Below are positions 1 through 7,527 of a DNA stretch of 21,015 nucleotides, piece by piece. How positions within the stretch are numbered: the first letter of the stretch is position 1; each line of letters opens with the position of its first letter. The position numbers and the translations under genes were made by a program. This stretch comes from JAGLQA01 sp023135565. GTDB taxonomy: Bacteria > Acidobacteriota > Aminicenantia > UBA2199. Under the pieces are notes generated by a model. That model saw only the letters and a list, made by a program, of their open reading frames with translations, was not told the DNA's origin and did no database searches. The stretch lies in the NCBI GenBank assembly GCA_030639305.1, contig DAOWCY010000123.1, positions 1 through 21,015 of the forward strand, written 5' to 3'.

Positions 1-468
1 ATGCCGAAGGCTGAAAACCGAAAGCTGTTCTTATGGCAGGTAAAAAAATATAAGATCCGGGATAGCGCGGCTCTCCGGGTGCGACATCTATTAAAGGCTG
101 TCACCTTATTCTCAGCCGGGAAAGTTTTTCCAGGTACCGGTCAAAAAGGTGGACACGCCAGGGCTAACGGGGAGGGAGGAAGGGGCTTTGGCGTTTAAAG
201 TTTTGCTTAAAAACTCGTGACAATACTAAAATAATTAGAAACTGAATTTTGGCATCCTGTTAAAGAATCGTGTATTTATCGGCTGGAGGCACCGCCTTTA
301 CTCTCCCCACGTGAGTGAAGACGAGCAGTGGCTTATTAGTTGGGGGCTCGCCGGCCCCCTTCGTGGCAAAAATTGCTCTTAGTAAATGGTAGATAGAGCC
401 CCTCATCATTCATAACGCATCATTCATCGTTCATAATTCATAACTCGATCTCGATCTCTCTTTCCTAT
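1..468. other. Non-coding segment upstream of the DUF5058 operon
   Basis: No credible gene is seen here. An open frame at 1-198 has no ribosome-binding site and a composition (Gly/Arg/Lys-rich, no motif) that I would not call protein. The segment carries palindromic repeat material. A 6-bp GC hairpin (GGGGGC/GCCCCC) lies near 343-360, next to a GCTTATTAG stretch that resembles the GGCTTATA repeats elsewhere in the window. A TCAT-rich element follows at 381-446. Confidence 0.6.
381..446 (+). repeat. TCAT-rich dispersed repeat, copy 1
   Basis: This is an AT-rich element made of short TCATAAT/TCATCGT-like units after an ATGGTAGA.AGCSCC lead-in. A second copy lies at 14422-14481, with the same lead-in and the shared core TCATCGTTCATAATTCATAA. 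The two copies differ in the number of internal units. The element carries no gene. Confidence 0.7.
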
Positions 469-497
469 TTGACAGGCGGTTCTCTTTCTGCTAATAT
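469..497 (+). promoter_or_regulatory. Sigma-70 promoter of the DUF5058 operon
   Basis: TTGACA at 469-474, a 17-bp spacer and TAATAT at 492-497 predict a start near 504 and a leader of about 123 nt. The leader contains TCTCGA near 513 and its complement TCGAGA near 569, followed by AGTTTTT. A closing helix ending in a short T-run is therefore possible; I could not match it to a known riboswitch. Confidence 0.7.
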
Positions 498-626
498 TTG
501 TCTTCTCGAAAACCTGCCGTACAAAAGACAAACAAAATACCGGACTATGCGCACCTATCGAGAGTTTTTATCAGCATTCATCCCGGTGGCCTTTGTTCGT
601 CCAATGGCAAAATATAGGAGGAAATT

Positions 627-1343
627 ATGAAAGAGTATCTCGAAATCGCCAACTCCGGCTACTTCTATCTCTGGGGAGCAGTTATACTGCTGGTTATTTT
701 TATACAGGCCGTCCTCTTCATCCGCCTGGCCTGGAAAAGAGGCAAAACAATCGGTTTAACCGGCAAACGGATGCTGCAGGGGCTGCGGGCGGGGATGGTT
801 TCCGCCGTTATCCCCTCTATCCCCATCGTCATCAGTTTGATAGCCATGTCGGGGGTGCTGGGGGTGCCTTTCCCCTGGATTCGCCTGTCGGTTATCGGGT
901 CCGCGCCTTATGAACTCCTGTCGGCGGGCATCGGGGCCGAATCTATGGGCGTTGAAGGTCTTGGAAGTGCAAACTATACTCAATTCGTTTTCGCCAATTC
1001 GGTGTGGGTAATGACTATCGGCGCTATGTGGTCCGGCCTGATGGTCTTTTTCTTTCTCAAAATGATAAAAAAGCAGTATGCTAAGATCGAAAACCGCGAC
1101 CCCGATTGGATGAAAATCATCTCTGCCGCCGCTTTCTTCGGTGTGGTCTGTATCTTCCTGGCCAGGCCCATCACCGCCGGGGGGCTACCGTTGATCACAG
1201 TTGTTACCGGGGCGGTTTTAATGACTATTTGCGCCCTGTTAATCGAAAAATTGAAAATCAAGTGGCTGCGGGAATTTGCCCTGCCTATCAGCATGGTAGG
1301 CGCTATGGCCGGAGCCGTTATCTTCGGCCAACTGCTGTCTTAG
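627..1343 (+). CDS. DUF5058 family integral membrane protein
   Basis: This is a 238-residue polytopic membrane protein with about six hydrophobic segments: residues ~12-34, 55-78, 84-110, 125-147, 162-180, 185-205 and a C-terminal one. It matches my memory of the DUF5058 family in length, in an N-terminal helix followed by a basic loop, and in a conserved central loop with the GIGAESMGVEG stretch. The function of the family is not established; a transport role is inferred from topology and from pairing with a second membrane protein. The start is fixed by an AGGAGG site 7 nt upstream of the ATG. The next gene begins 12 nt downstream with its own AGGAGG, so the two form one transcription unit from the promoter at 469-497. 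Confidence 0.75.
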   Translation: MKEYLEIANSGYFYLWGAVILLVIFIQAVLFIRLAWKRGKTIGLTGKRMLQGLRAGMVSAVIPSIPIVISLIAMSGVLGVPFPWIRLSVIGSAPYELLSAGIGAESMGVEGLGSANYTQFVFANSVWVMTIGAMWSGLMVFFFLKMIKKQYAKIENRDPDWMKIISAAAFFGVVCIFLARPITAGGLPLITVVTGAVLMTICALLIEKLKIKWLREFALPISMVGAMAGAVIFGQLLS

Positions 1344-1355
1344 GAGGAAAGAACT

Positions 1356-2036
1356 ATGAGTGAAGAAAATAAATTATCTTTATCCGCGGATCGAGCTTTC
1401 GACCGCAGTGTGCACCGCATCGGCCGCACCACGATACTGACCTGTATTATTTTGGCTTTGAGTGTGCCGTTTATGATGGCGGTTGTTTTCGATATTTTGC
1501 CCCCATCCGGCCCGCTGATCTCCGGCATTATTACGGTTTCGTCGTTTATGATACCCCTCTCTATCGCCGAGATTCTCTCTTTTTACCCCATTTTAGGAGC
1601 CGGCGGTCTTTATATCTCCTACACCACGGGAAACATTGCCAACCTGAAAGTGCCCTGCGCTGCTATCGGCATGGAAGCGGCGCAGGTAAACCCGGCCACC
1701 AAAGAAGGCGATGTGATTGCCACTCTCGCCATGGCCGGTTCCGTGATCGTTTGCGAACTGATCTTAGTTTTGGGGGTGATCCTTTTGGTGCCACTTTCCA
1801 AATACCTGCAAAACCCGGTGCTTAAACCCGCCTTCGACCAGATACTGCCGGCTTTGTTCGGCGCTTTGGGTGCTTATTTCATCTTAAAAAATTACCGGCT
1901 GGCTGTGATCCCCTTAGTATTGGGAATCCTGTTTTCTATTGTAAATTTAAATCCCGCTGTGGCGGTTCCGGTGTGTGTGTTTCTTTCTATCCTGGGGTCC
2001 CGGATTCTTTACAGGAAAGGTCTGGTAAAAGCATAG
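1356..2036 (+). CDS. Conserved membrane protein, partner of DUF5058
   Basis: This 226-residue protein has a hydrophilic N-terminus of about 30 residues and then about six hydrophobic segments. Between the second and third lies a conserved-looking loop, GAGGLYISYTTGNIANLKVP, followed by acidic and polar residues (GMEAAQVNPATKEGD). I recognise the pattern as the usual neighbour of DUF5058 genes, but it has no assigned function. Tight spacing (12 nt after the previous stop) and an AGGAGG site support co-translation and probably a two-component membrane complex, perhaps a transporter for a small molecule. Substrate and energy coupling cannot be read from the sequence: there is no ATPase, no binding protein and no obvious ion-coupling motif. 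Transcription ends into a palindromic repeat at 2062-2116. Confidence 0.7.
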   Translation: MSEENKLSLSADRAFDRSVHRIGRTTILTCIILALSVPFMMAVVFDILPPSGPLISGIITVSSFMIPLSIAEILSFYPILGAGGLYISYTTGNIANLKVPCAAIGMEAAQVNPATKEGDVIATLAMAGSVIVCELILVLGVILLVPLSKYLQNPVLKPAFDQILPALFGALGAYFILKNYRLAVIPLVLGILFSIVNLNPAVAVPVCVFLSILGSRILYRKGLVKA

Positions 2037-2061
2037 ACGGTATGTAACTATATTTTCTAAA

Positions 2062-2116
2062 CAAAAGTTTTGATCAAACTTTTTCAAAAGTTTGGCCCCC
2101 GGCAGGGCTGCCGGAG
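2062..2116 (+). repeat. AAACTTTT dispersed palindromic repeat, copy 1
   Basis: A perfect hairpin (CAAACTTTT / TC / AAAAGTTTG, 2075-2094) is followed by GGCCCCC and a second hairpin (CCGGCAG / GG / CTGCCGG, 2099-2114). The same module recurs at 14217-14273, as a reduced copy at 11215-11245, and inverted in the insert at 7323-7527. It may act as a weak terminator for the DUF5058 operon, but no T-run follows. Confidence 0.75.
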
Positions 2117-2204
2117 ATAAGTCACTCAGATTTCATGAATGTTCGTTTGCTGAAAGCTGTAATTACCCGGTTTTCGACAATAGGCAGCAGTTCATAATAT
2201 GGTA

Positions 2205-2744
2205 TTACTTACCGGCTTTATAGGAAACCTGGATGCGGGTTTTTAATTTCGAAACGGCTGCTTTATCCGCATAAATAAGGTCCAACTCAGTTTTAAAATC
2301 GGTTATTTCCTGGAGAGCTAAGGTGCCGTAACCCTTTTTCATAGTTTCCATGACACTCTTGCCCTGGTAAAAGGTTTTGAAGGTATCGTCCCATTTCCAG
2401 TCCGGCATTTTTAAGAGCTTTTCTTTATAAAAAGCGAGAACCTTATCCATGGGATCATTGGTGACCAGGTTTAATCCCCGGACTATATTTTTGTCCCAGG
2501 TCATTTTGATGGTTAAGGAGATATAAGGTTTGGGGTAGGCCGGGACGCCTACTTCTTCTTTTGTGGGTGTATGCTGGTTCTTTACCTGGGCCGGCGCGTT
2601 ACTTGCCCATTTCAGCCATGGTGCGAAAGGTTCCCCGGCCTGCATTAGGACGGCGCTCCCCAAAAGGAGAAGGCATATCGAAAATATGATCCCGAATAAG
2701 CTTGATTTTTTTTGATTCACGTTGATGTTTTTCTTTGTAAACAT
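2205..2744 (-). CDS. Membrane-anchored or exported protein of unknown function
   Basis: This 179-residue protein has a basic N-terminus (MFTKKNINVNQKK) followed by a hydrophobic stretch at residues ~16-36. That is either a signal peptide or a single anchor; no lipobox cysteine is present. The rest is soluble and Lys/Asp/Tyr-rich, with a VPAYPKPYISL segment and a LVTNDPMDKVLAFYKEKL segment. These resemble small exported proteins in which a 'tyrosine-proline' strand is followed by a helix ending in FYKE.L; that resemblance is weak and I assign no function. The start is supported by AGGAGG just upstream. A good promoter at 2861-2889 gives a leader of about 110 nt. The gene appears monocistronic. 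Confidence 0.65.
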   Translation of the reverse strand: MFTKKNINVNQKKSSLFGIIFSICLLLLGSAVLMQAGEPFAPWLKWASNAPAQVKNQHTPTKEEVGVPAYPKPYISLTIKMTWDKNIVRGLNLVTNDPMDKVLAFYKEKLLKMPDWKWDDTFKTFYQGKSVMETMKKGYGTLALQEITDFKTELDLIYADKAAVSKLKTRIQVSYKAGK

Positions 2745-2997
2745 TTTTTAACCTCCTGGTTATAGTCTTTAATTTACTGTTGTAGTTCGTTTTCACAGTC
2801 TTTTAAATTCTTTTTATTTTGCAAGCCCCCACAATGTAGGAGTAAAAAATAAAGATGGTGATTATAGCACATCTTGTCGGAAGAATCAATGTTCGAGATC
2901 GTAACAATTCTCGTCTTGTGCCGATAACGATACTGCAAAAAAGTCATAAAGTCATGCACCGTGCAAATTTAACTGTCATCACGGCAATTTTATTTAT
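2745..2997. other. Divergent intergenic region
   Basis: This gap separates the exported protein (leftward) from the Uma2 gene (rightward). It holds the leader and promoter of the leftward gene. From ~2890 to 2997 I see only AT-rich sequence with no gene, hairpin or repeat that I can support. Confidence 0.6.
2861..2889 (-). promoter_or_regulatory. Promoter of the exported-protein gene
   Basis: Read on the minus strand: TTGATT (2889-2884), a 17-bp spacer and TATAAT (2866-2861). The predicted start is near 2854. Confidence 0.75.
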
Positions 2998-3025
2998 TTG
3001 ACTTCTTATATCTTTTTGATATAAT
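2998..3025 (+). promoter_or_regulatory. Promoter of the Uma2 gene
   Basis: TTGACT at 2998-3003, a 16-bp spacer and TATAAT at 3020-3025 predict a start near 3032. The -10 box lies inside the long inverted repeat shared with folE, but the -35 box lies outside it. Confidence 0.75.
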
Positions 3026-3143
3026 GTTTTTTCAAAACTAAGCTTGAAAAAAAGCCACCCGGCGGTGGGAACTCGAAATATGTACAACATGTTTCTTTAT
3101 ACTGCACTGTAAGTGCTCATTACCGCCATGTAATGGCTTAAAA
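3019..3143 (+). repeat. Structured 5' leader repeat, uma2 copy (left arm of inverted repeat)
   Basis: About 125 bp from the -10 box to just before the uma2 ribosome-binding site is nearly identical, in inverted orientation, to 4329-4449 ahead of folE. As RNA it can form several hairpins: TTTTCAA/TTGAAAA (loop AACTAAGC), CCACC/GGTGG (loop CGGC), ATGT/ACAT, GCACT/AGTGC (loop GTA), and an enclosing AAGCCA/TGGCTT helix. I do not recognise it as a known riboswitch class. Confidence 0.85.
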
Positions 3144-3159
3144 CGAAAGGAGTTGAATT

Positions 3160-3723
3160 ATGGGCTTAGCCATGCTGAAAATGGAAGATTTTCCGCATTA
3201 TACTTATGACGATTACTTAGAATGGGAAGGACGCTGGGAACTGATCAGCGGCATTCCCTATGCCATGGTGCCCGCTCCCGCTAAAAAACACCAGCGCGTT
3301 AGCCTGAAAATCGCTTCCCAATTGGATTCCCTCCTCGATCACTGCGAAAAATGCGTGACGTATCTTCCCATCGACTGGCAGATCGATGAATTTACCGTGG
3401 TTCAGCCCGACGTGCTGGTGGTCTGCGGCGACAATTTAGACGAAACGAAACTCTCCATCACCCCGGTGCTTGTGTTTGAAATCCTCTCGCCTTCCACCCA
3501 CCGTAAAGATAGGGTGGTTAAATATCGCCTTTATGAGAATGCCGGGGTGAAGTATTATTGTATCGTGGACCCCGAAACGCGCAGTGCCGACGTATTCCAA
3601 CTAAAGAGCGGCGATAAAGAAAAAAAATACCGGGAAGAAGGAGATTTCCGGGAAGGGAAAATGGTTTTCGACCTGGGCAGTTGTTCCACTGCTTTTGATT
3701 TTGGTAAGATTTTCGAGCGGTAG
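3160..3723 (+). CDS. Uma2-family (DUF820) PD-(D/E)XK endonuclease-like protein
   Basis: This 187-residue protein has the family layout: an N-terminal YTYDDYLEWE segment, then the WELISGIPYAM strand and loop, VQPDVLVV with Asp84, VFEILSPST with Glu107, a following basic helix (D.VVKYRLYENAGV) and the IVDPE strand. Asp84, Glu107 and a Lys in the ensuing segment fit the restriction-enzyme-like fold. Members are often annotated as nucleases, but their cellular role is poorly known. AAAGGAG lies 8 nt before the ATG. The gene is driven by the promoter at 2998-3025 through a ~128-nt structured leader. It converges on folE, with only 13 nt between the two stop codons. Such genes occur in many copies in environmental genomes and move readily. 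Confidence 0.85.
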   Translation: MGLAMLKMEDFPHYTYDDYLEWEGRWELISGIPYAMVPAPAKKHQRVSLKIASQLDSLLDHCEKCVTYLPIDWQIDEFTVVQPDVLVVCGDNLDETKLSITPVLVFEILSPSTHRKDRVVKYRLYENAGVKYYCIVDPETRSADVFQLKSGDKEKKYREEGDFREGKMVFDLGSCSTAFDFGKIFER

Positions 3724-3736
3724 ATGTATTTTAAAT

Positions 3737-4312
3737 TTAGCGGTACTCCCTGCCGGTGAGCAGCGACATGGCCTCCTCGCGGGTGGCAATATTATCCCTG
3801 AACACCCCCCTGATAGCAGACGTCACTGTCAAGGAACCGGGCTTCTTAGCCCCCCTCATCACCATGCACAGGTGCTCCGCTTTAATCACTACCATCACAC
3901 CCAAAGGCGACAAAGCATTCACCAGGTAGTCGGCAATTTGTTTGGTTAATCGCTCCTGGATCTGCAGCCTCTGGGCCAGGGAATCCACTAACAGGGCAAT
4001 GGTGTTCAACCCCATTATTTTCCCCTTCCTGGGTATATAAGCGATACTGGCCGTGCCTGAAAAAGGCAGCAGGTGGTGTTCGCACATGGAGTAAAGGGGA
4101 ATATCTTTTAGTATTACCATCTCATCATGTTTCTCTTCGGTCAGGGCTTTGAGAAAATCGTCGGGATCCTTATGGGTACCGGCAAGCACTTCGATAAACA
4201 TTTGCGCCGCCCTTTCGGGTGTGTTTTTTAACCTGGGGTCTTTGGGGTTTTCGCCGATGCCTTCCAGCACCAGTCTTACACCTTCTACTATTTTTTTTTT
4301 ATCTATTTTCAT
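3737..4312 (-). CDS. folE: GTP cyclohydrolase I (type I, FolE)
   Basis: FolE converts GTP to 7,8-dihydroneopterin triphosphate, the entry step to tetrahydrofolate and to queuosine/pterins, in the cytoplasm as a homodecamer. The 191-residue length is typical. The zinc and active-site signatures are intact: SMCEHHLLPF gives Cys77 and His80, and AEHLCMVMRG gives His147 and Cys149. The C-terminal KPGSLTVTSAIRGVF block and the NTPERAAQMF segment also match the family. The start ATG has GGAG about 10 nt upstream. No other folate or queuosine genes lie nearby, so the pathway cannot be told from context. The gene sits tail to tail with uma2. Its -10 box and ~100-nt leader are an inverted copy of those of uma2. 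Confidence 0.97.
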   Translation of the reverse strand: MKIDKKKIVEGVRLVLEGIGENPKDPRLKNTPERAAQMFIEVLAGTHKDPDDFLKALTEEKHDEMVILKDIPLYSMCEHHLLPFSGTASIAYIPRKGKIMGLNTIALLVDSLAQRLQIQERLTKQIADYLVNALSPLGVMVVIKAEHLCMVMRGAKKPGSLTVTSAIRGVFRDNIATREEAMSLLTGREYR

Positions 4313-4328
4313 ATTTTGCGCTCCATAA

Positions 4329-4449
4329 TTTTAAGCCGTTACATGGCGGGCACTTACAGTGCGGTATTAAGAAACATGTTGTACATATTTCGAATTCCCA
4401 CCGCCAGGTGGCTTTTTTTTCAAGCTTAGTCTTGAAAATACATTATATC
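4329..4449 (-). repeat. Structured 5' leader repeat, folE copy (right arm of inverted repeat)
   Basis: About 121 bp, the reverse complement of 3019-3143 apart from a handful of substitutions and one ~5-nt deletion near the gene-proximal end. The hairpin elements TTTTCAA/TTGAAAA, CCACC/GGTGG and CACT/AGTG are preserved. On the minus strand it runs from the -10 box to just upstream of the folE ribosome-binding site. Confidence 0.85.
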
Positions 4450-4470
4450 ACAATAATACCGGCGCAGGAA
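4442..4470 (-). promoter_or_regulatory. folE: Probable folE promoter
   Basis: On the minus strand a perfect TATAAT occupies 4447-4442, in the same place as in the uma2 copy. The -35 region is poor (TTCCTG at 17-bp spacing, 4470-4465), unlike the TTGACT of uma2. The repeat boundary falls between the two boxes. Confidence 0.55.
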
Positions 4471-4494
4471 ATATCACGACATGCGGAAATTCAC

Positions 4495-4523
4495 TTGACA
4501 AAGCGAGCACATTTCTTTATTAT
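4495..4523 (+). promoter_or_regulatory. Promoter of the kinase-coaDE operon
   Basis: TTGACA at 4495-4500, a 17-bp spacer and TATTAT at 4518-4523 predict a start near 4530 and a leader of about 38 nt carrying an AAGAGG site. Confidence 0.8.
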
Positions 4524-4567
4524 AAACAATGTGTTATGAAAGCAAATAACTTGAAGAGGTATTTATA

Positions 4568-7291
4568 ATGAAATGTAGTAATTGTAACCATGAAAACCCG
4601 GAAGGTACCGCAAAATGTGAACAGTGCGGTAATACCCTGGTATGGACAACTGCGAAAATAGAAACCGGAACTAAAACCAAAAGCGACCCCTTAGACTTCT
4701 CGCCGGGGGAGAATTTCGGCAGCCGCTACCAGATTGTCGAGGAAATCGGCAAAGGTGGCATGGGTAAGGTGTTTAAAGCCAAAGACCTGGAATTGGACAT
4801 CATGGTGGCGCTAAAAATGATAAAACCGGAACTGAGCTCGGACCCGGAAATGATTTCACGCTTCAAAAGGGAACTCCTGCTGACCCGGGAAATCATCCAC
4901 GAAAATATTATCCGTATTCATGATTTGGGAGAAATCGACGATGTTAGATATATCTCTATGAACTATATCGAGGGCAACAGCCTGAAAGAAATCCTCCAGT
5001 CCACCGGGAAATTAACCATAGAAAAAACCATCGATATCGCAAAACAGGTCTGCGGCGCCCTGAAAGCGGCTCATGGCAAAGGTATCGTGCACCGCGATCT
5101 GAAACCCCAGAACATTATGTTAGATAAAAAAGGAAACGCTTTTGTCCTGGATTTCGGCATAGCCAGGTCGGTGACAAGCACCAGCGAAACCGAAGCCGGT
5201 ATCGTTTTGGGCACACCGGATTTTATGTCCCCGGAGCAGATTAGGGGCAAAAAAGCCGATGCGTCGTCGGATATCTACTCTATGGGGATCATCCTGTACG
5301 AAATGGTCACCGGGGAACTGCCCTTTAAAGCGGATAATCCTACCGCCATGCTCTACCTCCATCTTAATGAAGCGCCTGTGCCGCCGTCTAAACTGAACCC
5401 GCAATTACCCAAAAAATTAGAAAAGATCATCCTCAAATGTATGGAAAAAAAGAAGAGCACCCGCTATTCATCTATAGATAAAATTATGGACGACCTGGAA
5501 CTCAGGCAGACAGGCCAGGTGCAGCCTATAAAAGAATCGAGGCGGGAGAGAGAAGAAGTAGAAAGAGGCGAAACCGGTGGGGGAGGCAAGGTCTTTAAAT
5601 ATATATTTAGAATTTTCCTGCTGCTTTTGATTATATATGGCACGGTCTCGGTTCTCAGCTTGATAAACGATTCCAGCGCCGGCGTCAAACTCGACAAGAT
5701 CAAAGTCGAGGAAGAGGTCTTTTACAAGAACCGTTTTCCCATGCATAAGGATTGGCTCCCCGCCGCCTGGGAAGCACAGGACTGCGGCGCCTGGGATACC
5801 TACGTCAAGTTATTTCCCCCGGCCTCCCCGGGACCGGGAGAAGAAACGACCGCCCAGAAAACCGCAAAAAAAGAATATATAGCCAAAATTTTGGAAAGTC
5901 CCCATTTGAGCGATTTTGAAAGAATCGCCGTTGATTTCGGATACCGGGACGTAGAAGAACTGCAAAGCATTATAGACAGCTATGGGCCGAATTTTAAATA
6001 CGACGAGTTATTTGCCGGGATAAAATGCACAAAATTAGATTCCTACCCGCTGATAAAAACAAACCGCCGGCTTAACCTGCCGGTTATGGAGAAATATGCC
6101 GATATGTTGACTTTAAAAGTCAGGGTCGATTTCCTGGCCGGGAACTATGAAGCAGGTTTGAGCAAACTTTACAACTTTTTAGTTTTTTGTTCGGATATAC
6201 TTTCCTCTTCAACCTGCTTAGAGGAGAACCGTACCGCCATGGCTTGTTTTAGAAAATGCTGCCGGGAATTAGTGCCTTTCTTGTTGAACCCGGAGATCAA
6301 CCCGCATACGAAAGCGGCTGTTATCCCGGTGGAGGAGGAATCCCCGGCTGCGGAAGGAGAAGAAACCGGCCCTGATAAAGAGCAGGAAACCGGTGCTAAG
6401 AAAGAAGGAGACGCGGCGTCCGAAAAAGAGGAGAAAGCTCCTTCAAAAAAAGAAGATGCCGCGGCTTCAAAGAAAACCGGCAAAAAGGCTGTAAAAAAAG
6501 AAGAAGCGCCGGCACCGAAAAAACAGGAAGAAACAGCCCCCAAAAAAGAGGAAAAAGAGACCGAAACAACCGCCGGGGAAGAAACGGAAGCCGAAACCAC
6601 AGTGCAGGCGGGTTTCGAATCGCCATCACTGCTCCTAATAAAAGACCTCATCAGCAAAACTTTAGAAAAGTTAGAACCGCAGCAGGTTCTTTATAGAGAG
6701 TATCTCAATTTAGTGCGCGGCAGCGAGGACATGTTCGCAACCTTTGCAGTAGATAAGCCTATGTATTATGTGTACGGGAAATTACATTTCTGGGAACACT
6801 TCTTCTCTATCAAACGGTATTTTTTCAAAAAAGGCGCCGGGTTTTACCGGGGGTTGTTTGAAGGCTTAAAATATATAGAAAATACCCGGGCAAAAAGTAT
6901 ATTCATAAACGACTATTTCAACAAGAGCAGTGTTGATGATAGGATAATACCCGCCGGTATCCCGCGGTTTTCTTTTGAGATTAATACCACCAGGATGTAT
7001 GCAAAATTGGTATTGATATTATTACAAACAAAAGAGTACGGCTTCGATTCCAAAGAGTTGTCCGATTTAAAGGTAACTGAAGTGTTTACAAACGAGTTTT
7101 CCGGGAAGCCCTTTGATATCGCGCCGGGAGAAAGGGGTTTTTCCATTGTGTTGACTAAGGAATTCAAACTCGATTTGTTTATGACCGGGTACGTGGAAGA
7201 GCACAAGCAGGTATTAAAATCTTTCTCTTATTTCGATATAAAGTCGGAACAGCAGATTCATTCCCTTTTCAACTCTTTTGAAATGGAATAA
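4568..7291 (+). CDS. Membrane Ser/Thr protein kinase with N-terminal zinc ribbon
   Basis: Domains of this 907-residue protein in order: zinc ribbon (Cys3, Cys6, Cys17, Cys20); Hanks-type kinase domain ~53-315 with GKGGMGKVFKA loop 61-71, VALK lysine Lys83, helix-C Glu102, HRDLKPQN catalytic loop 175-182, DFG 195-197 and SPE 221-223; basic juxtamembrane stretch; one transmembrane segment ~343-366; then ~540 residues predicted outside the cytoplasm. The outer part has a Glu/Lys/Ala-rich low-complexity linker (~587-680, repeats like KKEEAPAPKK) and a C-terminal domain of ~220 residues that I do not recognise. All catalytic residues are present, so it should phosphorylate Ser/Thr in proteins, sensing something through the outer domain. 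The outer part lacks PASTA repeats. It ends 2 nt before a duplicated copy of the coaDE start, which suggests an ancestral coupled operon. Confidence 0.93.
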   Translation: MKCSNCNHENPEGTAKCEQCGNTLVWTTAKIETGTKTKSDPLDFSPGENFGSRYQIVEEIGKGGMGKVFKAKDLELDIMVALKMIKPELSSDPEMISRFKRELLLTREIIHENIIRIHDLGEIDDVRYISMNYIEGNSLKEILQSTGKLTIEKTIDIAKQVCGALKAAHGKGIVHRDLKPQNIMLDKKGNAFVLDFGIARSVTSTSETEAGIVLGTPDFMSPEQIRGKKADASSDIYSMGIILYEMVTGELPFKADNPTAMLYLHLNEAPVPPSKLNPQLPKKLEKIILKCMEKKKSTRYSSIDKIMDDLELRQTGQVQPIKESRREREEVERGETGGGGKVFKYIFRIFLLLLIIYGTVSVLSLINDSSAGVKLDKIKVEEEVFYKNRFPMHKDWLPAAWEAQDCGAWDTYVKLFPPASPGPGEETTAQKTAKKEYIAKILESPHLSDFERIAVDFGYRDVEELQSIIDSYGPNFKYDELFAGIKCTKLDSYPLIKTNRRLNLPVMEKYADMLTLKVRVDFLAGNYEAGLSKLYNFLVFCSDILSSSTCLEENRTAMACFRKCCRELVPFLLNPEINPHTKAAVIPVEEESPAAEGEETGPDKEQETGAKKEGDAASEKEEKAPSKKEDAAASKKTGKKAVKKEEAPAPKKQEETAPKKEEKETETTAGEETEAETTVQAGFESPSLLLIKDLISKTLEKLEPQQVLYREYLNLVRGSEDMFATFAVDKPMYYVYGKLHFWEHFFSIKRYFFKKGAGFYRGLFEGLKYIENTRAKSIFINDYFNKSSVDDRIIPAGIPRFSFEINTTRMYAKLVLILLQTKEYGFDSKELSDLKVTEVFTNEFSGKPFDIAPGERGFSIVLTKEFKLDLFMTGYVEEHKQVLKSFSYFDIKSEQQIHSLFNSFEME

Positions 7292-7322
7292 ACATGAGCA
7301 GAGCGATATATGCATTTCCCGG
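7287..7322 (+). repeat. 36-bp direct repeat, copy 1 (duplicated coaDE start)
   Basis: 32 of 36 bases match 7528-7563; all four differences are C/T. It spans the kinase stop codon, an ATG at 7294 and the first eight codons of the coaDE fusion (MSRAIYAF). After that the frame runs into repeat sequence and stops at 7375-7377, giving only a 27-codon decoy frame. Confidence 0.85.
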
Positions 7323-7377
7323 AGGCCTGCGGCGCGTGCACCCTATAAGGGACTGCCTCCGGCGGCCAACTTTTTGA
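7294..7377 (+). pseudogene. Truncated 5' end of coaDE (decoy start)
   Basis: The first eight codons are those of the CoaD-CoaE fusion gene; the remaining 19 come from the inserted repeat and end in TGA. The ATG lies 2 nt after the kinase stop, in good position for translational coupling. A short 27-residue peptide could therefore still be made. I infer this to be the original start site, now disconnected. Confidence 0.65.
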
Positions 7378-7527
7378 AAAAAGTTGGACAAAAACTTCTA
7401 TTTAGCTCAACGTTTGAGCAAATTTCCAGGCGCCTGATAATGGGCATAAACGTTTGCTAATCAAAAGTTTTTGGAAGTCCAGAAACCTTTTTTCAAAAAG
7501 GTTTTTGGTCGCCGAAGGCTAAAAGGT
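7323..7527. repeat. Repeat-rich insert between kinase and coaDE
   Basis: About 205 bp of non-coding palindromic sequence separates the two 36-bp direct repeats. It contains a GTGCACCCTATAAGG motif (7336-7350; shared with 11058-11096 inverted), then GCCTCCGGC. A hairpin CCAACTTTTT/AAAAAGTTGG lies at 7366-7387, a small palindrome GCTCAA/TTGAGC near 7406-7420, and a second hairpin AAACCTTTTT/AAAAAGGTTT at 7483-7504. It appears to be two elements of the AAACTTTT family facing each other. Confidence 0.7.

Noticed and set aside
1..198. 65-codon open frame at the window start
   Set aside because: No ribosome-binding site, low-complexity Gly/Arg composition at the end and no recognisable motif.
381..446. 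CRISPR-like array from repeated TCAT units
   Set aside because: Units are only about 7-15 bases with no regular spacers and no cas genes nearby.
4329..4449. Known tetrahydrofolate riboswitch ahead of folE
   Set aside because: The leader does not show the conserved THF-riboswitch core as I know it, and the same sequence precedes the unrelated uma2 gene.
6169..6657. 162-codon minus-strand frame rich in Ser and Phe
   Set aside because: It is the antisense of the Lys/Glu/Ala repeat linker of the kinase, whose GAA/AAA codons read as TTC/TTT on the other strand.
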